Source of the DNA: Heliocidaris tuberculata
Taxonomy: Eukaryota; Echinodermata; Echinoidea; Camarodonta; Echinometridae
Reading direction: 5' to 3'
Assembly (NCBI GenBank): GCA_025618425.1
Contig: CM046846.1
Span: 26,783,499-26,847,498, forward strand
DNA length: 64,000 nucleotides
A model generated the notes under the pieces. It was not told the origin of the DNA. It ran no database searches and worked only from the letters and a program-made list of their open reading frames with translations. Shown one piece after another: positions 1 to 11,680 of this stretch. Position 1 is the first letter of the stretch; every line of letters starts with the position of its first letter. The position numbers and the translations under genes are program-made.

Positions 1-1110
1 AAAATATAACTGTTCTTTCATGGTCCTTGATGACAATGATATTACATAGTAGATGTAGTATGTATAAATATTACAAAAATATCTTGGAAAGTAGACTTAC
101 TAACTCCTATTGAATACACATATTGTACGAAGCAACACAAAACGACTGCTAAGGCAACGAGACGTGTACTTTAATAATAATGAAAGGTAGCACGGTTAAG
201 TGACATTGAACATTAATTTTGATAGATTCTAATTTTAGTACGTAACCATGAGAACCAAATTTTATCAAATTTCACCTCTTTTAGTGATAGCCTTCAAAAT
301 GAAACATAAAAAAGCTCAGCACAAGTCACTACTTATTCTTTACAGGCCTTCTATCTTGCAAAATATTTTGTCAAATGTTCGTCCGTAACTGTATATAACC
401 GATCAAGCGCAGCATCCATATCTACCAAAGAGAAGGTGCTCTTTAATAGCATTAATATTTTAATTACCGATTAATGTCAATGTCATTAGTGCAACGATTA
501 TAATGGTTCGGATGAGATGAAGGGTATTATAACAAATTACAGAGCTTTAATCGCGTTAACGAGTGGGCGCCATTTTAACACCATTCATAAAACCCAGGGA
601 GGGGAAGAGAGACGTGTGGCCTTATACCACAGTCTCTTCCTAACACTATTCACATCGAATGATTCTGATTAAGGCATCATATCCGTCATTATTTCATAGA
701 TGAAAACAAATAACGATGCAAAATATACAGATCAAGTTGATTAACCTTCGCTTGATTTTGTAAATGAATGTATATAAAACTCAAACGACACATATACTGT
801 TGTTAACACAATGTCAATAATTACCTTCATTTAAAAAAAAATAGAATCCTTTCATCCAATACATTTGACACTTAATGATGATCACTAAAATCATCAAGGA
901 GGATTTCACCTTCGCTCGACCTTTTCTCATAGGAAAATACATTGCTTATGAATACCAAACATACTAGCAAAATAATTTAGTAAGGTCTCACTGAAGGGAG
1001 AGGGGAGCAGGCTGGGCTCGAGGGGAAGAATTTAAACCCCTTCTAACATACTAACATTTGCGTTGCTAAATGTGTGTAGTTGTCGCCGAAACAATTGAAA
1101 TGAAAGGGCC
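1..1110. other. no gene seen; AT-rich intergenic DNA
   Basis: I see no open frame with coding character, RNA gene or clear repeat. Long stretches are AT-rich with stops in all frames. Confidence 0.5.
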
Positions 1111-1302
1111 GGTCACATATCAACGATTTTACAACGATAGCGATTGCGATAAAATCACTCAATGTAGGAAATGGACAGGATCCCAGAAAATCGGTGCTGA
1201 AGGCTCATTAGCACACAGCGGTGAGCACCATGCATATTCTACTTAGACTGACTTTTGTCGTTAGCGCTATCGATATCGTTACCAAATCGGTGATATGTGA
1301 CC
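1111..1302. mobile_element. MITE-like element with ~40-bp imperfect terminal inverted repeats
   Basis: The left end reads ggtcacatatcaacgatttt and the right end is its near reverse complement, ending aaatcggtgatatgtgacc. The arms continue imperfectly for about 40 bp (acgatagcgat against atcgatatcgtt). The element is 192 bp with no coding capacity, so it is a non-autonomous DNA-transposon relic. I could not define a clean target-site duplication. A related sequence (ggatcc-gagaaaatcagtgct) recurs near 28620. Confidence 0.7.
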
Positions 1303-2640
1303 AAAACCAAAGACTTAACTTTTTTTATAGATCTTTTAAGCTGAAATACACATAAATATCAAACCCTGACAACCCCGAATGCCACCTCTAGGCCAATAAT
1401 GCAATATTATCCATAGCATAACTCCCAAAGTGATTGTATGGGTTTGGTTGTCACGTGACCCACTGCTAACCGTTTGGAAACCCAACCCCCAAGATTACGT
1501 CCACTGCCACGCCCACTCACAACAATACAATATTGGATGGCCATTAACCTTTCAGTGGTAACGTTCTGAACGTCATTGGTCAAGCCTTATGGCATTTTGG
1601 CCTTGATGGTTAATAGATTAAGCAGTAATGGATTACCCGATGCATATTCAAAAATAGAAAGATCATTTTTATGTCCACTTATTTCGAGAAAACATCACAA
1701 AAACAGATGTTTTGTTTTACAGTATGGTAAGTATATCAAACAACTATTGAAAATGAAATAAAAACAGTATATTTCATATCCCATATTCTTATTTTCGTTT
1801 CATAACTCTAAAATTAGAGAGAAAAGAGTAGTAAGGCTAGATATTTTGGACTCAATTATCACAACCCTCTCGTGTGTTTTGTGTATAAACCAACCTTCAA
1901 AATGTCCTTTGAAGAAAATATTTCATAGCAAAATAATTATCATTTTAATAGCATGCTAAAAGATAGATTCGCAAGTACTTTTGAATATACTTTGAAAGTT
2001 TGCAAGTCAGAGGGAAAATACAGCGTTAAACGTACAGGATTTATCTTCAAATTTCATCTTCCTGTTGAAAAAAAATGGGGTATTGGCTTCATTCTTTGTA
2101 CTGCTGCCCGCGACACATTTTTTAAAAAGTATCTTTAAAAGGTATCCATTTTTAAAGATAGCGACAAATGCTTACAGGAGTCAATATCAAACCCGTTGTG
2201 TTAAAACGATGTTGTTGTTGTTGTTTTTTTTTTCATTTTCACTTTGACTTGGAATATCCTTAGAGCTTTCGGTGAAAAAGACTTAATCAAAAGACCATGA
2301 TCATTAACACTGACTCCAGCATCCATCATTATCTCACTGAGACTGTGCAAGTCGAGCTTAATGCTCTCTAAAATCCTGCCAGTACCGCAACCAGGACTAA
2401 AATATGTAAAGCCATTTGCATCTTTGGTTTGATAATGGTTTTCCATTTTTGCATAATTACGTCTCTGTGCGCTTCCAAAGTGCGGTGGATATTATCAAAA
2501 AAATTTCTTAAAGCTCCAACAGTCGTTACAAGCGTGAAGTGCAATTCAAAGAATAGATCCAACCACGAAACCATTACCCACACCTGGGTCAAGAGAGCCA
2601 GCTCTAGATAAAGTAAAAAAAAAAAAAAAAAACACTATTA
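1303..2640. other. no gene seen
   Basis: Short frames of about 60 residues occur on both strands but none has recognisable domains or splice-site support. An A-run ends the interval near 2612-2632. Confidence 0.4.
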
Positions 2641-2644
2641 AAGG

Positions 2645-2720
2645 ACACACATGTTGTACGCAAAGGCGAGAGATTCGAACCTTCAACCTCTCGATTTCAA
2701 GTCAACTGAAAGAGAACTTA
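2645..2720 (-). repeat. possible tRNA-derived SINE fragment (minus strand)
   Basis: On the minus strand the sequence contains gaaggttcgaatctctcgcc, which resembles a tRNA B box / T-arm. A matching A box is weak, so this may be only the 3' half of a tRNA-like SINE head. No intact tRNA cloverleaf was found. Confidence 0.3.
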
Positions 2721-2878
2721 CGGTGCGATATGGATTGCGCGGGCGTATTTTCATTTTTTCTTCAGTTTGTGGTTTTTATATTTGTTCATGGTGGATATGA
2801 TTGGTTCTCGCATTTCTCTATTGGTGAGAGTAAGGCGATATTATTTTGAATATGCTGACATTCCACTATTAAAACAAT

Positions 2879-2965
2879 CCCATTAACTCGCTGACTACTG
2901 AATTCTCTAATTCCCATAGACTCAATACAGGGGCCGCTCAGTTCCAGTATATAGGCAAAGGGTTG
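2879..2965. repeat. short interspersed inverted repeat, family 'taacccgttgactactg', copy 1
   Basis: Contains ctgactactgaattctcta and cccatagactcaatacaggg. The same words recur at 5180-5236 and 21930-22147, ending near caatgggtt, the complement of the start. This is a ~90-bp palindromic repeat family, probably a tiny MITE. Confidence 0.6.
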
Positions 2966-3104
2966 ATCCATTTTGGGAGTTAGGTTGTTGAAAGCCAGAA
3001 AGGCGTTAATTTGTATACTTTAACACAGAGTTGACTCCCTTTCGACTCTCAGCAGACAGTTTGATGTTTGCAGTGCTCCCATATACATGTAAATCACTAT
3101 AACT

Positions 3105-3192
3105 TAAATTTCTGGGAGCAGCATGGTAGAGCGATTCATTCCACTGTAGAAATTCAGTCGGACAAGTTGGAGGTTCGAATTCTTTCCCAGGG
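3105..3192 (+). repeat. tRNA-like SINE head
   Basis: The run gcatggtagagcgattcatt resembles a tRNA A box with D-arm, and about 45 bases later ggaggttcgaattc resembles a B box. The spacing fits a tRNA-derived SINE. It is not a folded, functional tRNA as far as I can tell. Confidence 0.35.
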
Positions 3193-3204
3193 AGTATGTA
3201 AAAG

Positions 3205-3440
3205 GACATGACATTTTCAAGTAAAACTTTCTCTTCATCCAGATGTAGCGAAAGGGTTACTGATATACCTAAATGTTTGAGCATCTCATTGGACATTTTA
3301 AGAAAAAATTATCTCGCTCCATCCAGGTGGAGAGAATGGGTACCAGGCATACTTAACTATTTCAGCCTTTTAATAGGCATTTTAAGTAAAACCCTCTCTC
3401 TCCATCCAGGTGTAGTGAATGGGTAGGCCTACCGGATATA
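3205..3440. repeat. minisatellite, ~85-bp unit, three copies
   Basis: Three successive units each contain aagtaaaa, then ctc(t)ccatccagatgtag / ccatccaggtggagagaatg / ccatccaggtgtagtgaatg, then a gatatacctaaat / gcatacttaactat / gatatacgcaaat segment. Copies are about 75-80% alike by eye. Frames across it are by-products of the repeat. Confidence 0.65.
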
Positions 3441-4010
3441 CGCAAATTTTTGAGCCTTTTATCTTGGCAGCTCTGGTGAAGCTGAAACAGTGATTTATAA
3501 TGATCTGCTGTACAAACACAGAATATTACTATCTTCATTACTAAGAAAAATGCATTCAGAAGTTGAAGGTTAAGACTCGGAGGAAATCATTCCTTTACGA
3601 GATCGCTTCTCCAGTATTTGCATCCGAAAAGACCCTTTCTCGAAGCTTTCAATTTCGGTCAAATCAATAGGTTGCTATAGGTTACGCGCTAAGAATCGCG
3701 CTTCCTTATCCCTCGTGGAAAAACCACAAATCCCTTCACTGGCTTTTCCAAAATATTGATTATCGATCGTGCAATCGGGTTATTCATATTGGTCAGAATG
3801 ACGGCTTTCATACTTTGGAAAGATAAAATAAGTTATAATATATTTCTCATTCGATGGATTCCCTTTTTAAAACTTTGGTATATGCTTGTTTGAATTCAAA
3901 TGGATAATGAGGAGTCGTGGGTCCAGGCAGCAGGCAGTTGGTCAAATTGCGAGAGAGCGGAAGAGAGTCCCTTGCAGACTTGGTAATTTTATGAAGTTTC
4001 ACACTTTCTC
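3441..4010. other. no gene seen
   Basis: Unique-looking AT-rich sequence without frames, RNA genes or repeats that I can support. Confidence 0.4.
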
Positions 4011-4085
4011 TCTCTCTTTGTCTCTACTTTCCTCCTTCCCTCTACCCACTTCTACCCTTCTCTCTCTCTCTCTTCTTCTTCTCCC
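4005..4085. repeat. pyrimidine-rich simple-repeat tract
   Basis: Dominated by (TC)n with TTC interruptions. A second CT block of the same kind runs 4850-4950. These tracts give long Ser/Leu-rich frames on one strand and Arg/Glu-rich frames on the other, which are artefacts. Confidence 0.85.
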
Positions 4086-4602
4086 CCGCTCCCATTCTTA
4101 CTTCATTCTTCTTGCCATTCGATGGCAGATTGGGACACTGGAGGATTTTGCAGGACCCAACCGGCCCTTACCCCTTTAATACCTAATAGGCACAGCACAC
4201 AGACCTAAAAAGTGATATTCTTCGAAACTGTGCCCCCCCCCCCCTTCGAAAAACTCCTGAATCTGCCACTGTTGCGGGACACTGCTCCCTCTTGCCTCTG
4301 GGCGCTACGCCACTGCCACTGCCAATGAATGATGCGATTGTTAGGGAGCGGTATAGTATGATAAAGATATAACCTGTCTATGAATTGAAGAAGTGTCACA
4401 CAATCAGAAATTTTCAGCCAAACCCTTCTTTACCTCTGACCTATGACCGTCGACTGTCTTTCTTAGCTGATGTAGGATCATCGGATAGGGAAGATGGGTT
4501 GGGCACTCGACTTTCACCACTCCTTCTTTCTTCCGTAACTTTAAACAATGCTATGACTGGCTTTTTTATCATCACCTCTATCAATTTCTTTCACTCACTA
4601 TC

Positions 4603-4635
<33 letters not shown>

Positions 4636-4636
4636 T

Positions 4637-4825
4637 CACCGCACACTACACGACCTGAGTCGTACGACCTAGAGGTCATACGACCTAGTCCACGACCTCG
4701 CAAAAATTCAACATGCCAAAACCTGGGACCTGATCGTGCGACCTGGTCCTACGACCTGAAACTTGGGTGTTTGGTGACGTCATACCGTAGTTCTCGTACG
4801 ACCTCAGGTCGTGTAGTGTGCGGTG
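4637..4825. mobile_element. MITE-like foldback with internal 'acgacct' sub-repeats
   Basis: The left end caccgcacactacacgacct is the reverse complement of the right end aggtcgtgtagtgtgcggtg, giving about 20 bp of perfect terminal inverted repeat. Inside, the octamer acgacct(g/a) recurs many times (about eight). No target-site duplication is clear. A solitary end of the same family (caggtcgtaagatgtgcggtg) lies at about 32302-32323. Confidence 0.75.
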
Positions 4826-5179
4826 GCCTTTAATCTTTCCCTTTCTCCCTCTCATCCTCAATCGCCTACCCTTCCATCTCGCCCTCCTCGCCTTCCTCCC
4901 CCTCTCTCTTTCTCCCCCTCTCTCTATCTCTCTCTCTCTCTCTCTCTCTATGTATATATTCAATTATCCTTCCTTCTCATTTAACCCCCTTATCCTTTCT
5001 CTTCAGTATCTCTCTTCTAAATATTTCCTTCTCTCATTTGTTGCCCCACCCTTCATTATCAATTTCTCGTTTTCAGGGGCCATATACATGATACATGAGG
5101 CCAACAGTATTTTGTGTGCAAATGCAGCTCCTGTAAGAATTATAAGGAATCCTCTATTTAAACTTTCCATCAAAATGAT

Positions 5180-5236
5180 TTAACCCGTTGACTACTGAAT
5201 ACAGGGACCACCCAGTTCCCGTAGACAATGGGTTAA
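5180..5236. repeat. short inverted repeat, family 'taacccgttgactactg', copy 2
   Basis: Starts taacccgttgactactgaat and ends gtagacaatgggttaa, so the ends are complementary. It is an internally shortened relative of the copies at 2879 and 21930. Confidence 0.65.
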
Positions 5237-6290
5237 GTGCATCTATAACATGTTCGCCTTACAGGACGTACAGGCAAAACTCCTAGTAACAAATTTACAT
5301 GTGTGCAATATTCATAGCATTGAAGAATCCAACAATCATTCCTTTCGGAAAAAAAAAACATGAGTGTTCTACATCCAGCACTCATGGAAACTTAACACCA
5401 TTTTCAAACATAGGATGGCATCAGATGATAATTAAATGCTACTTCGCACGTCCTTAGAGAAGGATGTCCCTTATTTTCCTCCAGAAAGCGAGGTTTTGAC
5501 CTCGGAATCTCCCGAACTAACCCGACAGATCCACCCTTAATCGGGGGTGCTGCTAACCAGGATTGTGGAAGGCGTGCACTTTTCAACACCCCGCCCCTCA
5601 CCCCTTCATCTTGAGAGCTCACTCTTGAGCTCTGAGACGTGGCCCAGACATCGTTAAGTATAGGGTCTTAAATATATTACCGGCACCTTAGATCTCTGCC
5701 CCTGAAATTCTATCGCAAGTGGAGGCAAGTTTGGTTACAGTTTTCGATGCACGACGTCAAAAATTAAATATTTGATTATCATGTAAGGATAATAAAATGT
5801 TAAATAAATGAAAAATGTAATTCTCTCTCACAAGAACCCAATGCTGTCCTGAAATGTTCTTTGTACCTGTGTGATCATTCATTATTAAGTTAGGTGTAAG
5901 GTTGGCAAGCTATAAATCATATTACAAGTCACAATATATCACTTCTAAGGTGGATTGGAAAGGGAGAGTAGGCTAAGAGCTGACTGTCTTTTTTTTTCAA
6001 GTAAATTGAAAGGAAAAGGGTAACATGAAATCAGTTGTTAATCTACATTCTTCACTATTATGGAGTTTTATTGTTTTCAAAGTAAAGTTTATGAGGTACT
6101 TGATCATGGACTTGCATTCTAAGTGTGACTCTGTAATAGCGTGTGGTAGGCAGAACTCGGGGAAGCAATAAAGATAAAAACGGTCTACCGATGGAAATTG
6201 GTTTACATTTCAGTTAGGAATTGAAGGAGGTGTACGGGAAGGGCAAGTGAGTCAATGTGGTCTTCGGGGAACTGTAGGATGCGTCAGTGA
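5237..6290. other. first intron of the GPCR (minus strand); no exon seen
   Basis: If the GPCR exon at 6296-6837 is real, this DNA and everything further left is its intron. I looked on the minus strand for exons carrying transmembrane segments 4-7 and found none between 1 and 6290. An A-run with surrounding AT-rich sequence lies near 5350. Confidence 0.4.
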
Positions 6291-6295
6291 CTTAC

Positions 6296-6837
6296 CTGTC
6301 GACCGCAATTACGAGCAGGGTGTTGACGGACACGTAGAGAGAAACGTTCTTCGTCGTCGCCATCAATGGGCACATGAAGTCGGGCAGGACCCAGTTCTGA
6401 GCGAGGTAATATTGTAACGAGAACGGCGCACAGATGAGAGCGACCAGCGCGTCCGAAACGGCGAGGTTGGCAATGAGGAGGTTGGTGACGCTACGAAGAC
6501 GCTTGTGTCTTGCGATGAGAAAGCAGAGAAGGCAGTTGCCGGGCCCGCAGACGATGGTGACGAGGGCGAAGACGATGCCGAGGAAGGTTTTGGTGCCCAC
6601 TGTCTGCGGGAAAATCTCACACTGGAATCCTGGGGTTTCGTTCAACCACGAGAAGTACGAACTGCTGGCTCCGTAGTCGATCGTGTAGTTTTCCGGAAGA
6701 AACGAGTAATCGAAGGAGAGTTTCGACGTCAATGTCGAATCGCCGGGGCTCCTCGAAATCACAAGATCGCCAGCGGCCGGTTCCGACATCGACGTGTCCA
6801 CGATGCTACTCACGTAAGGGATGTTCCTGGGCATCAT
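6296..6837 (-). CDS. class A GPCR, first coding exon (TM1-TM3), prokineticin-receptor-like; partial
   Basis: Seven-transmembrane receptor of the plasma membrane, coupling a peptide-type ligand to G proteins by family analogy. Reading from the double Met at 6837, a ~75-residue extracellular N-terminus carries N-glycosylation sites (NYT, NET). TM1 has the GPGN motif, TM2 has NLLIANLAVSDALVALICAP, extracellular loop 1 has the conserved Trp (QNWVL), the Cys for the ECL2 disulphide is in FMC, and TM3 ends KNVSLYVSVNTLLVIAVDR. The exon ends at 6296 after DR, split in codon phase 2 at a perfect gtaagt donor, so the DRY motif is completed by the next exon, which is outside the window. TM2 and TM3 resemble prokineticin receptors most among families I know; other peptide-receptor subfamilies are possible. 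The frame stays open to an upstream Met at 6993, giving a less likely 52-residue extension. GC content is clearly higher than the flanks, as expected for coding sequence. Confidence 0.85.
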
Positions 6838-7340
6838 CTTGCGAGATGGATGTCGAATATTTATTTCACGAAATTGGCAGAAGGATCCGTAAAACAATGG
6901 AGTTAACAACTCAAACAAACTTTCTTTCCAACCCTCTCCGAGACACCATCGCCGAAAAAAATGAAGAGGAGAAAACTTCACGACGATTCGCAAACAAATT
7001 AAGAAGCGAAAAACTTTCAGGACGATTCCATTATAAGTGCCTTAAACTCAGATTGCACTGGTAAAATAAATCAAATGGCTCGATGTTACCCGCTGTCCAA
7101 ACGATACACTTAAGGTTCCTATGCACACAGCGGAGCTCATCAAATGTCGGAGGCTGGCAATAAACAGACGACAACGATGAATGACACACTTTTGGCGCGT
7201 TCTCCCTCTCTCTCTTTCTGAGGGTCGAGAATGAGGCGAACGTACGGTAGCAAAGAAGCAGAGCACCGACGAGTTATCAGCTGATACGCCAGCTGTGCGT
7301 ATGTCGCGGGCTTTAGACGACCATCAGTGATATAAACACC
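6838..7340 (-). promoter_or_regulatory. likely 5' UTR / upstream region of the GPCR gene
   Basis: DNA directly upstream of the GPCR start on the minus strand. The frame is open to 6993 but the predicted residues do not look like a signal peptide. No TATA box or initiator could be fixed with confidence; a CT-rich stretch (about 7200-7222) lies inside it. Confidence 0.3.
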
Positions 7341-7562
7341 GAGAGAGAAGTCAGCTAGAAGAACTTAAACGCGAGAGAAGTCAGAGAAGTTGGCTTTTCG
7401 AACTTAAACATGAGAGAACTCAGCATTTCGAATGTAAACGCGAGATACGCTAGCTTCTCGAATTTAAGTATAAGAGAAGTCAGCTTTTCAAACTTAAACG
7501 CAAGAGAAGTTAGCTTTTCGAATTTAAACATAAGGAAATCAGCTTTACGAAGTTTAACCCCC
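7340..7562. repeat. minisatellite, ~30-33-bp unit, about six copies
   Basis: Units follow gaagtcagcttttcgaactt aaacgcgaga with point changes (cgaatttaaacataag, cgaatgtaaacgcgag, caaacttaaacgcaag). Both strands stay open, yielding periodic FKFEKLTSL-type translations, but periodicity with no conserved flanking exon signals argues for non-coding repeat. Confidence 0.8.
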
Positions 7563-8160
7563 AGCTTGATTAATGTCAAAGCAAGGACTTTTCTTGATCA
7601 GAGTCCCAACGAAAAGTGAGATAAGTGGAAACTTAAACAAACAATAAAGAATGGGGATTCGGAGTGAAGTCGGTTTCCGGGAGAAAGTGATTATACCCGA
7701 CAATACATCAAAACAATAAACTTTGAATTGAATCTTAGATTATCACTAACTTTTGTGCTAAAAGGTAATAGTGATTGCAACACAATTGGGAACTGAGAAG
7801 AACTCCTTACATTAAATTCCCTTCAAAATTAAATTAAAATTTCAATATTTTTGATTTAGAGGTGGTTAGTTTTTCCATCCTACGGCTCGTATGTTCTTTA
7901 GGCCTACCAGCAATAATTTCTTTTTCGCTTCTGCAGATATTTAGTAACCGTATTCAATAGTTTATTCAAGTTTAATTCCAAGTTTTTATTTGATATTTGT
8001 TCATTGTCATTATCAATATTTTCTTTTTCTTTTTAATGTCCCGACTTGTCAAAGTTTCAAGCAGTCGTACACGGTTGGTCGGATACCTCACTGGCACCAT
8101 GCACCACTGGACGTCCATTGCGAGCATGATTGTCTACAATTTGAGCGATGGGGTGCACTT
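7563..8160. other. no gene seen
   Basis: AT-rich intergenic DNA with short chance frames only. Confidence 0.4.
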
Positions 8161-8164
8161 AGTG

Positions 8165-8574
8165 TGTGTTCATGAGATGGAGAGCGAGGAAGATGAAGAG
8201 AAAGAGGGAGAAAGAGAGAGGGAGAGAGAGAAGGAGAGAGAGGGAGAGAGCGAGAAGTAGGTTGGATGGGTAGAGATAGTGATAGAAAGAAAGAGGCAGC
8301 AGTAAAAGTAAAAGATAGGGGATCAGAGAATAAAGATAGGGAAATGGGTTGGGTAGAGATAAAGATAGAGCAGAAATAAAGATTAAGAAGAAAGGAAAAC
8401 ATAGGGTGATAAGAGGACAGGGCCAGATATGGTATGGGTGGGATAGAGATAGAGCGATGTCGGAGGGGAGTGGGATGGGGACAAAATAACAGTAAAAAAG
8501 GGATGAGTACAGATATAACAGACATATCGTATATGTACATGTACAGCGAAAGAGAAAATAAGAGAAATAATGCG

Positions 8575-8622
<48 letters not shown>

Positions 8623-8895
8623 TGTGAAAGTGCGAATGTGGGTGTGCGTGTGTGTGTAAGAGAGAGAGAGAGAGAGAGAGCGCGGGGGCATCGAGGAGAA
8701 AAGAGAGGGAGACAGATGAAAAGAGAGGGAGTGGAGATATCGAGAGAGGAGAAAGAGAGAGGGAGAGAGAAGGAAGGGATAAGGGGATAGAGAGGGGGGA
8801 AAGATGAAGGGGAGAGAAAAGAGCTTAAATAGCGATAAGGCAGAATGAATAGGGACAGAGAGAGAGAGAGAGAGAGAGAGGAAGAGAGAGAAATC
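8165..8895. repeat. long purine (GA)-rich tract with embedded (GA)n arrays
   Basis: About 730 bp in which one strand is almost entirely A/G. Pure (GA)n blocks lie near 8578-8614, 8659-8681 and 8858-8882, with a short GT block at about 8640. The 269-residue frame on the other strand is a Ser/Leu/Pro low-complexity artefact. Such mirror-rich purine tracts can adopt triplex DNA, which I state as general knowledge only. Confidence 0.9.
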
Positions 8896-10984
8896 AATTC
8901 ATTTCATATCGGTGATGCTAACCGCCAACTGACCTTATCATCACAACGTAGTATAATAGCCCTCTCTCACACACTCTCTCTCTCTCTCCTTGTCACTTTC
9001 TCTCATCCAGGTCGCCCTGTCGCTTTAAGTCTCCATCACTTACGCCAAGGAGTTATCCTTGCTTACTCTGACGCCTACGTTTTCTCAGCTGCTATCTCAC
9101 CCTGTATCCCAGGTATCAGTTCACTAGAGAGGTGTGAAACAAACAAAAAAACAAAAAAAGAAGAGTCGATTGGATTTTGATTTCCTCGAATGAGGATCAT
9201 TCTATGAAAAGGAAACAATAATGTTTTATACATTTGGCGGTAGTTCGATTGCCAAGAAATTAATCCATGTATGTATATTCCCTCACCTGCGAAAACATAG
9301 TCAAAAATAATCGTGATTGATAATACCTTCCCATATTGACCTAGACCTTGGCTGCTGTTTAATTTAGCAAGCGATATTAAGCTCTTTTAATTGCTTACTG
9401 TTATATTGCACTTCCTTCATTATAAGTGCCTGTCGTGTAGCAACGATACTCACACATCGGCCGTCGGTTGCTGGCAGAATTGGTTGGAGAGAAAAAAATT
9501 AAAAAGTTGTGCGCGGTGCCTACGAGCTGAGCCAAACAAGCCAGGTGATTGGCTGGCAACTGAACTATCAAGGTACTTCTACTGACCAATCAGCGATCGC
9601 AAAACAAACACACATACACACATACGCACACACACAATAATGTGCGCCGTGTTATGTTTACCTGTTCGTTATTACCAGATTACTGAATACACACATAATC
9701 AGACAGAATACATGTAGTTGAAATCAAAGTTATTATTTAGAATACTCGTGCTAATAATGCATTAAACCGCCATGACTAGTTGAAATAAAGTTAATAGCCT
9801 TCGCTTTTTTATATAATATGTTTGACAGGTCTCATAAAAAAAAAAACCAAATGTATGAATATTTGTTTTCCATGGAAAATATATTGCTCTGTATGGCATT
9901 CCAAATTATAGGGAGATGAAAGCGCAGAAACTTTAACATTTCAAAAAATGAGCGAAAGAAAGAAGAATAAAAAAGTGGACAGAGTAGAAAATGAGAAAAT
10001 AAAAGTTGGAGAAAAAAAAAAAGAAGACAGATAGATAGAAAACGAAGACAGACACATGACCATGGAAAGCAAACAAATCATAAACAAAATAAACGAAACG
10101 AACATAACAAAACACACTTTTTATCAAAGAGAAAGCAGCGAAAGATATTGTAAAAACAAAAAGTAAAGATTTAAAGGAGTAAGCTTTACAAAAGACGGAA
10201 CAAGAAGGACAATGTGACAGGTGGGGAGAAAGGGAGGATGGGAAAGGGGCAGGATCTGGAAGGTTTTATTTAATATATAGATTATACTACACAGGTAAAC
10301 AAAAACATCAACGAGGGCTCAATGTCCATAAAAAGCAATTAGCGATTTTTTTTTTTGTTGTTCAATTTACTTTTTAGTGTACTCAAAATTTAGGAGCAGT
10401 TAATATAAAAGTATTCTGTGTTAATGCGGTACGAGTTCTTGGCAAGTAATACAGATTGATTTGTCTAGTGGGATAATGACAGATTTCATTATTTACTGTA
10501 GATATATTATTGAAGATAGTGGGCAATTCACGATTATGATACTGAAACATAAGTACGGCAAGACTGAGTCGATAAATATTTTTAAAATTCAGTACATTAT
10601 TATTATTATCACTATCTCGTTCATCTTTCTCATCTCTCTCTCTCTCCCTCCCTCCTCTGAATCCAGGGTTTCGTTTAGTTCATCTAATAAACCTTCTCTT
10701 AACTCTTACTATTCATCTATCTATCAATCATCCGGTATATCTTACCTACACCTTTGCTCTTTCCCCTACCGTCTTTCTAAGTATCAGGTAATTATCTCAA
10801 ATCTGTGAGAAGAAAGGATCATTCGAGAAGCCGTTACTAAAGCCGAACTAGACGCGGTAAAAGCATCCAGATCTATGGGTATAGAAGCTAAATCTTTCAA
10901 GGAACATGACTCGAGAACAAAAAAATCGTATTCAAGGAAATGTAGATATACAAACAAGACTTATCAAATCGTCAATGGTAAACT

Positions 10985-11025
<41 letters not shown>

Positions 11026-11440
11026 ACGCTATAACATTATAAGTCAACGCCGATTTTTGTTTTTGTTCATTACAGAAAGTTACAACCAAATGCGTGATAA
11101 AAAAAATTTGTAAACTCTCTGGAATCATAATAAGTATGATGATCATGTGCCAACCTTGTTTACACGCAAAATAATATTTCAATTTGAATGTCAACATAGG
11201 ATTTTCACATTTTCATACATTACGATGTACAATGTAGGAAAAGGTGGGAATTGTTTTAACGGCAGTAGAAGAAAAAATATACATACTGGCTCACTGAAAT
11301 ATTTCATACGAAAGATCGGTATGCACAGCCCACTCCACTTCCCAAATTGTGCAGTATTTCTTTTACACCATTTAGTTTTCTAGTTATTGTTATGTTCACT
11401 GAATGATTTTACACCTATATGATACAGTCTTTCCTGCCCC
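8896..11440. other. gene-free, AT-rich DNA with minor simple repeats
   Basis: Includes a CT cluster at about 8970-9000, an ACA-rich patch at 9600-9640, an A-rich patch near 10010-10060 and a (TC)n array at 10988-11021. No supported gene or RNA. Confidence 0.45.
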
Positions 11441-11680
11441 AAGTGACAGTATCTTAATTGTGGAGTCCCTCAGGGAACAAAGCTAGGAACAGTACTTTTT
11501 TCATTCCTCTTTAATTATGCGGGTAATGAATAGAAAGTCAATTGACATTTTGTAGATGAAATGACACTTCAAGAAGTTGTAAACGCAATGTCAACATAAG
11601 GCCTAGTCAACATCACAAGATTACAAGAGAAGTAAGGAGATTTTCACAAGCGAGTCATGTCTCCATACACTGACTATACA
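11440..11680 (+). pseudogene. decayed non-LTR retrotransposon (LINE) reverse-transcriptase fragment
   Basis: Translating near 11460 gives CGVPQGTKLGTVLF, the RT palm motif that precedes the catalytic YVDD box in Jockey/CR1-type LINEs. About 20 codons on, with a frameshift, comes HFVDEMTLQEVVNAMST, matching the altered (Y/F)VDD-T box and its downstream helix. Stops and shifts make it dead. 5' and 3' ends are not defined. Confidence 0.7.

Noticed and set aside
6363..6906. Other frames of 80-133 residues overlapping the GPCR exon
   Set aside because: Shadow frames of GC-richer coding DNA; only the minus-strand receptor frame has transmembrane motifs.
7355..7619. Periodic FKFEKLTSL-type frames on both strands
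   Set aside because: Open only because a 30-33-bp minisatellite has few stops.
8088..8897. 269-residue Ser/Leu-rich frame on the minus strand
   Set aside because: It lies wholly in the GA-rich tract; the composition explains the absence of stops and there is no start, splice or domain support.
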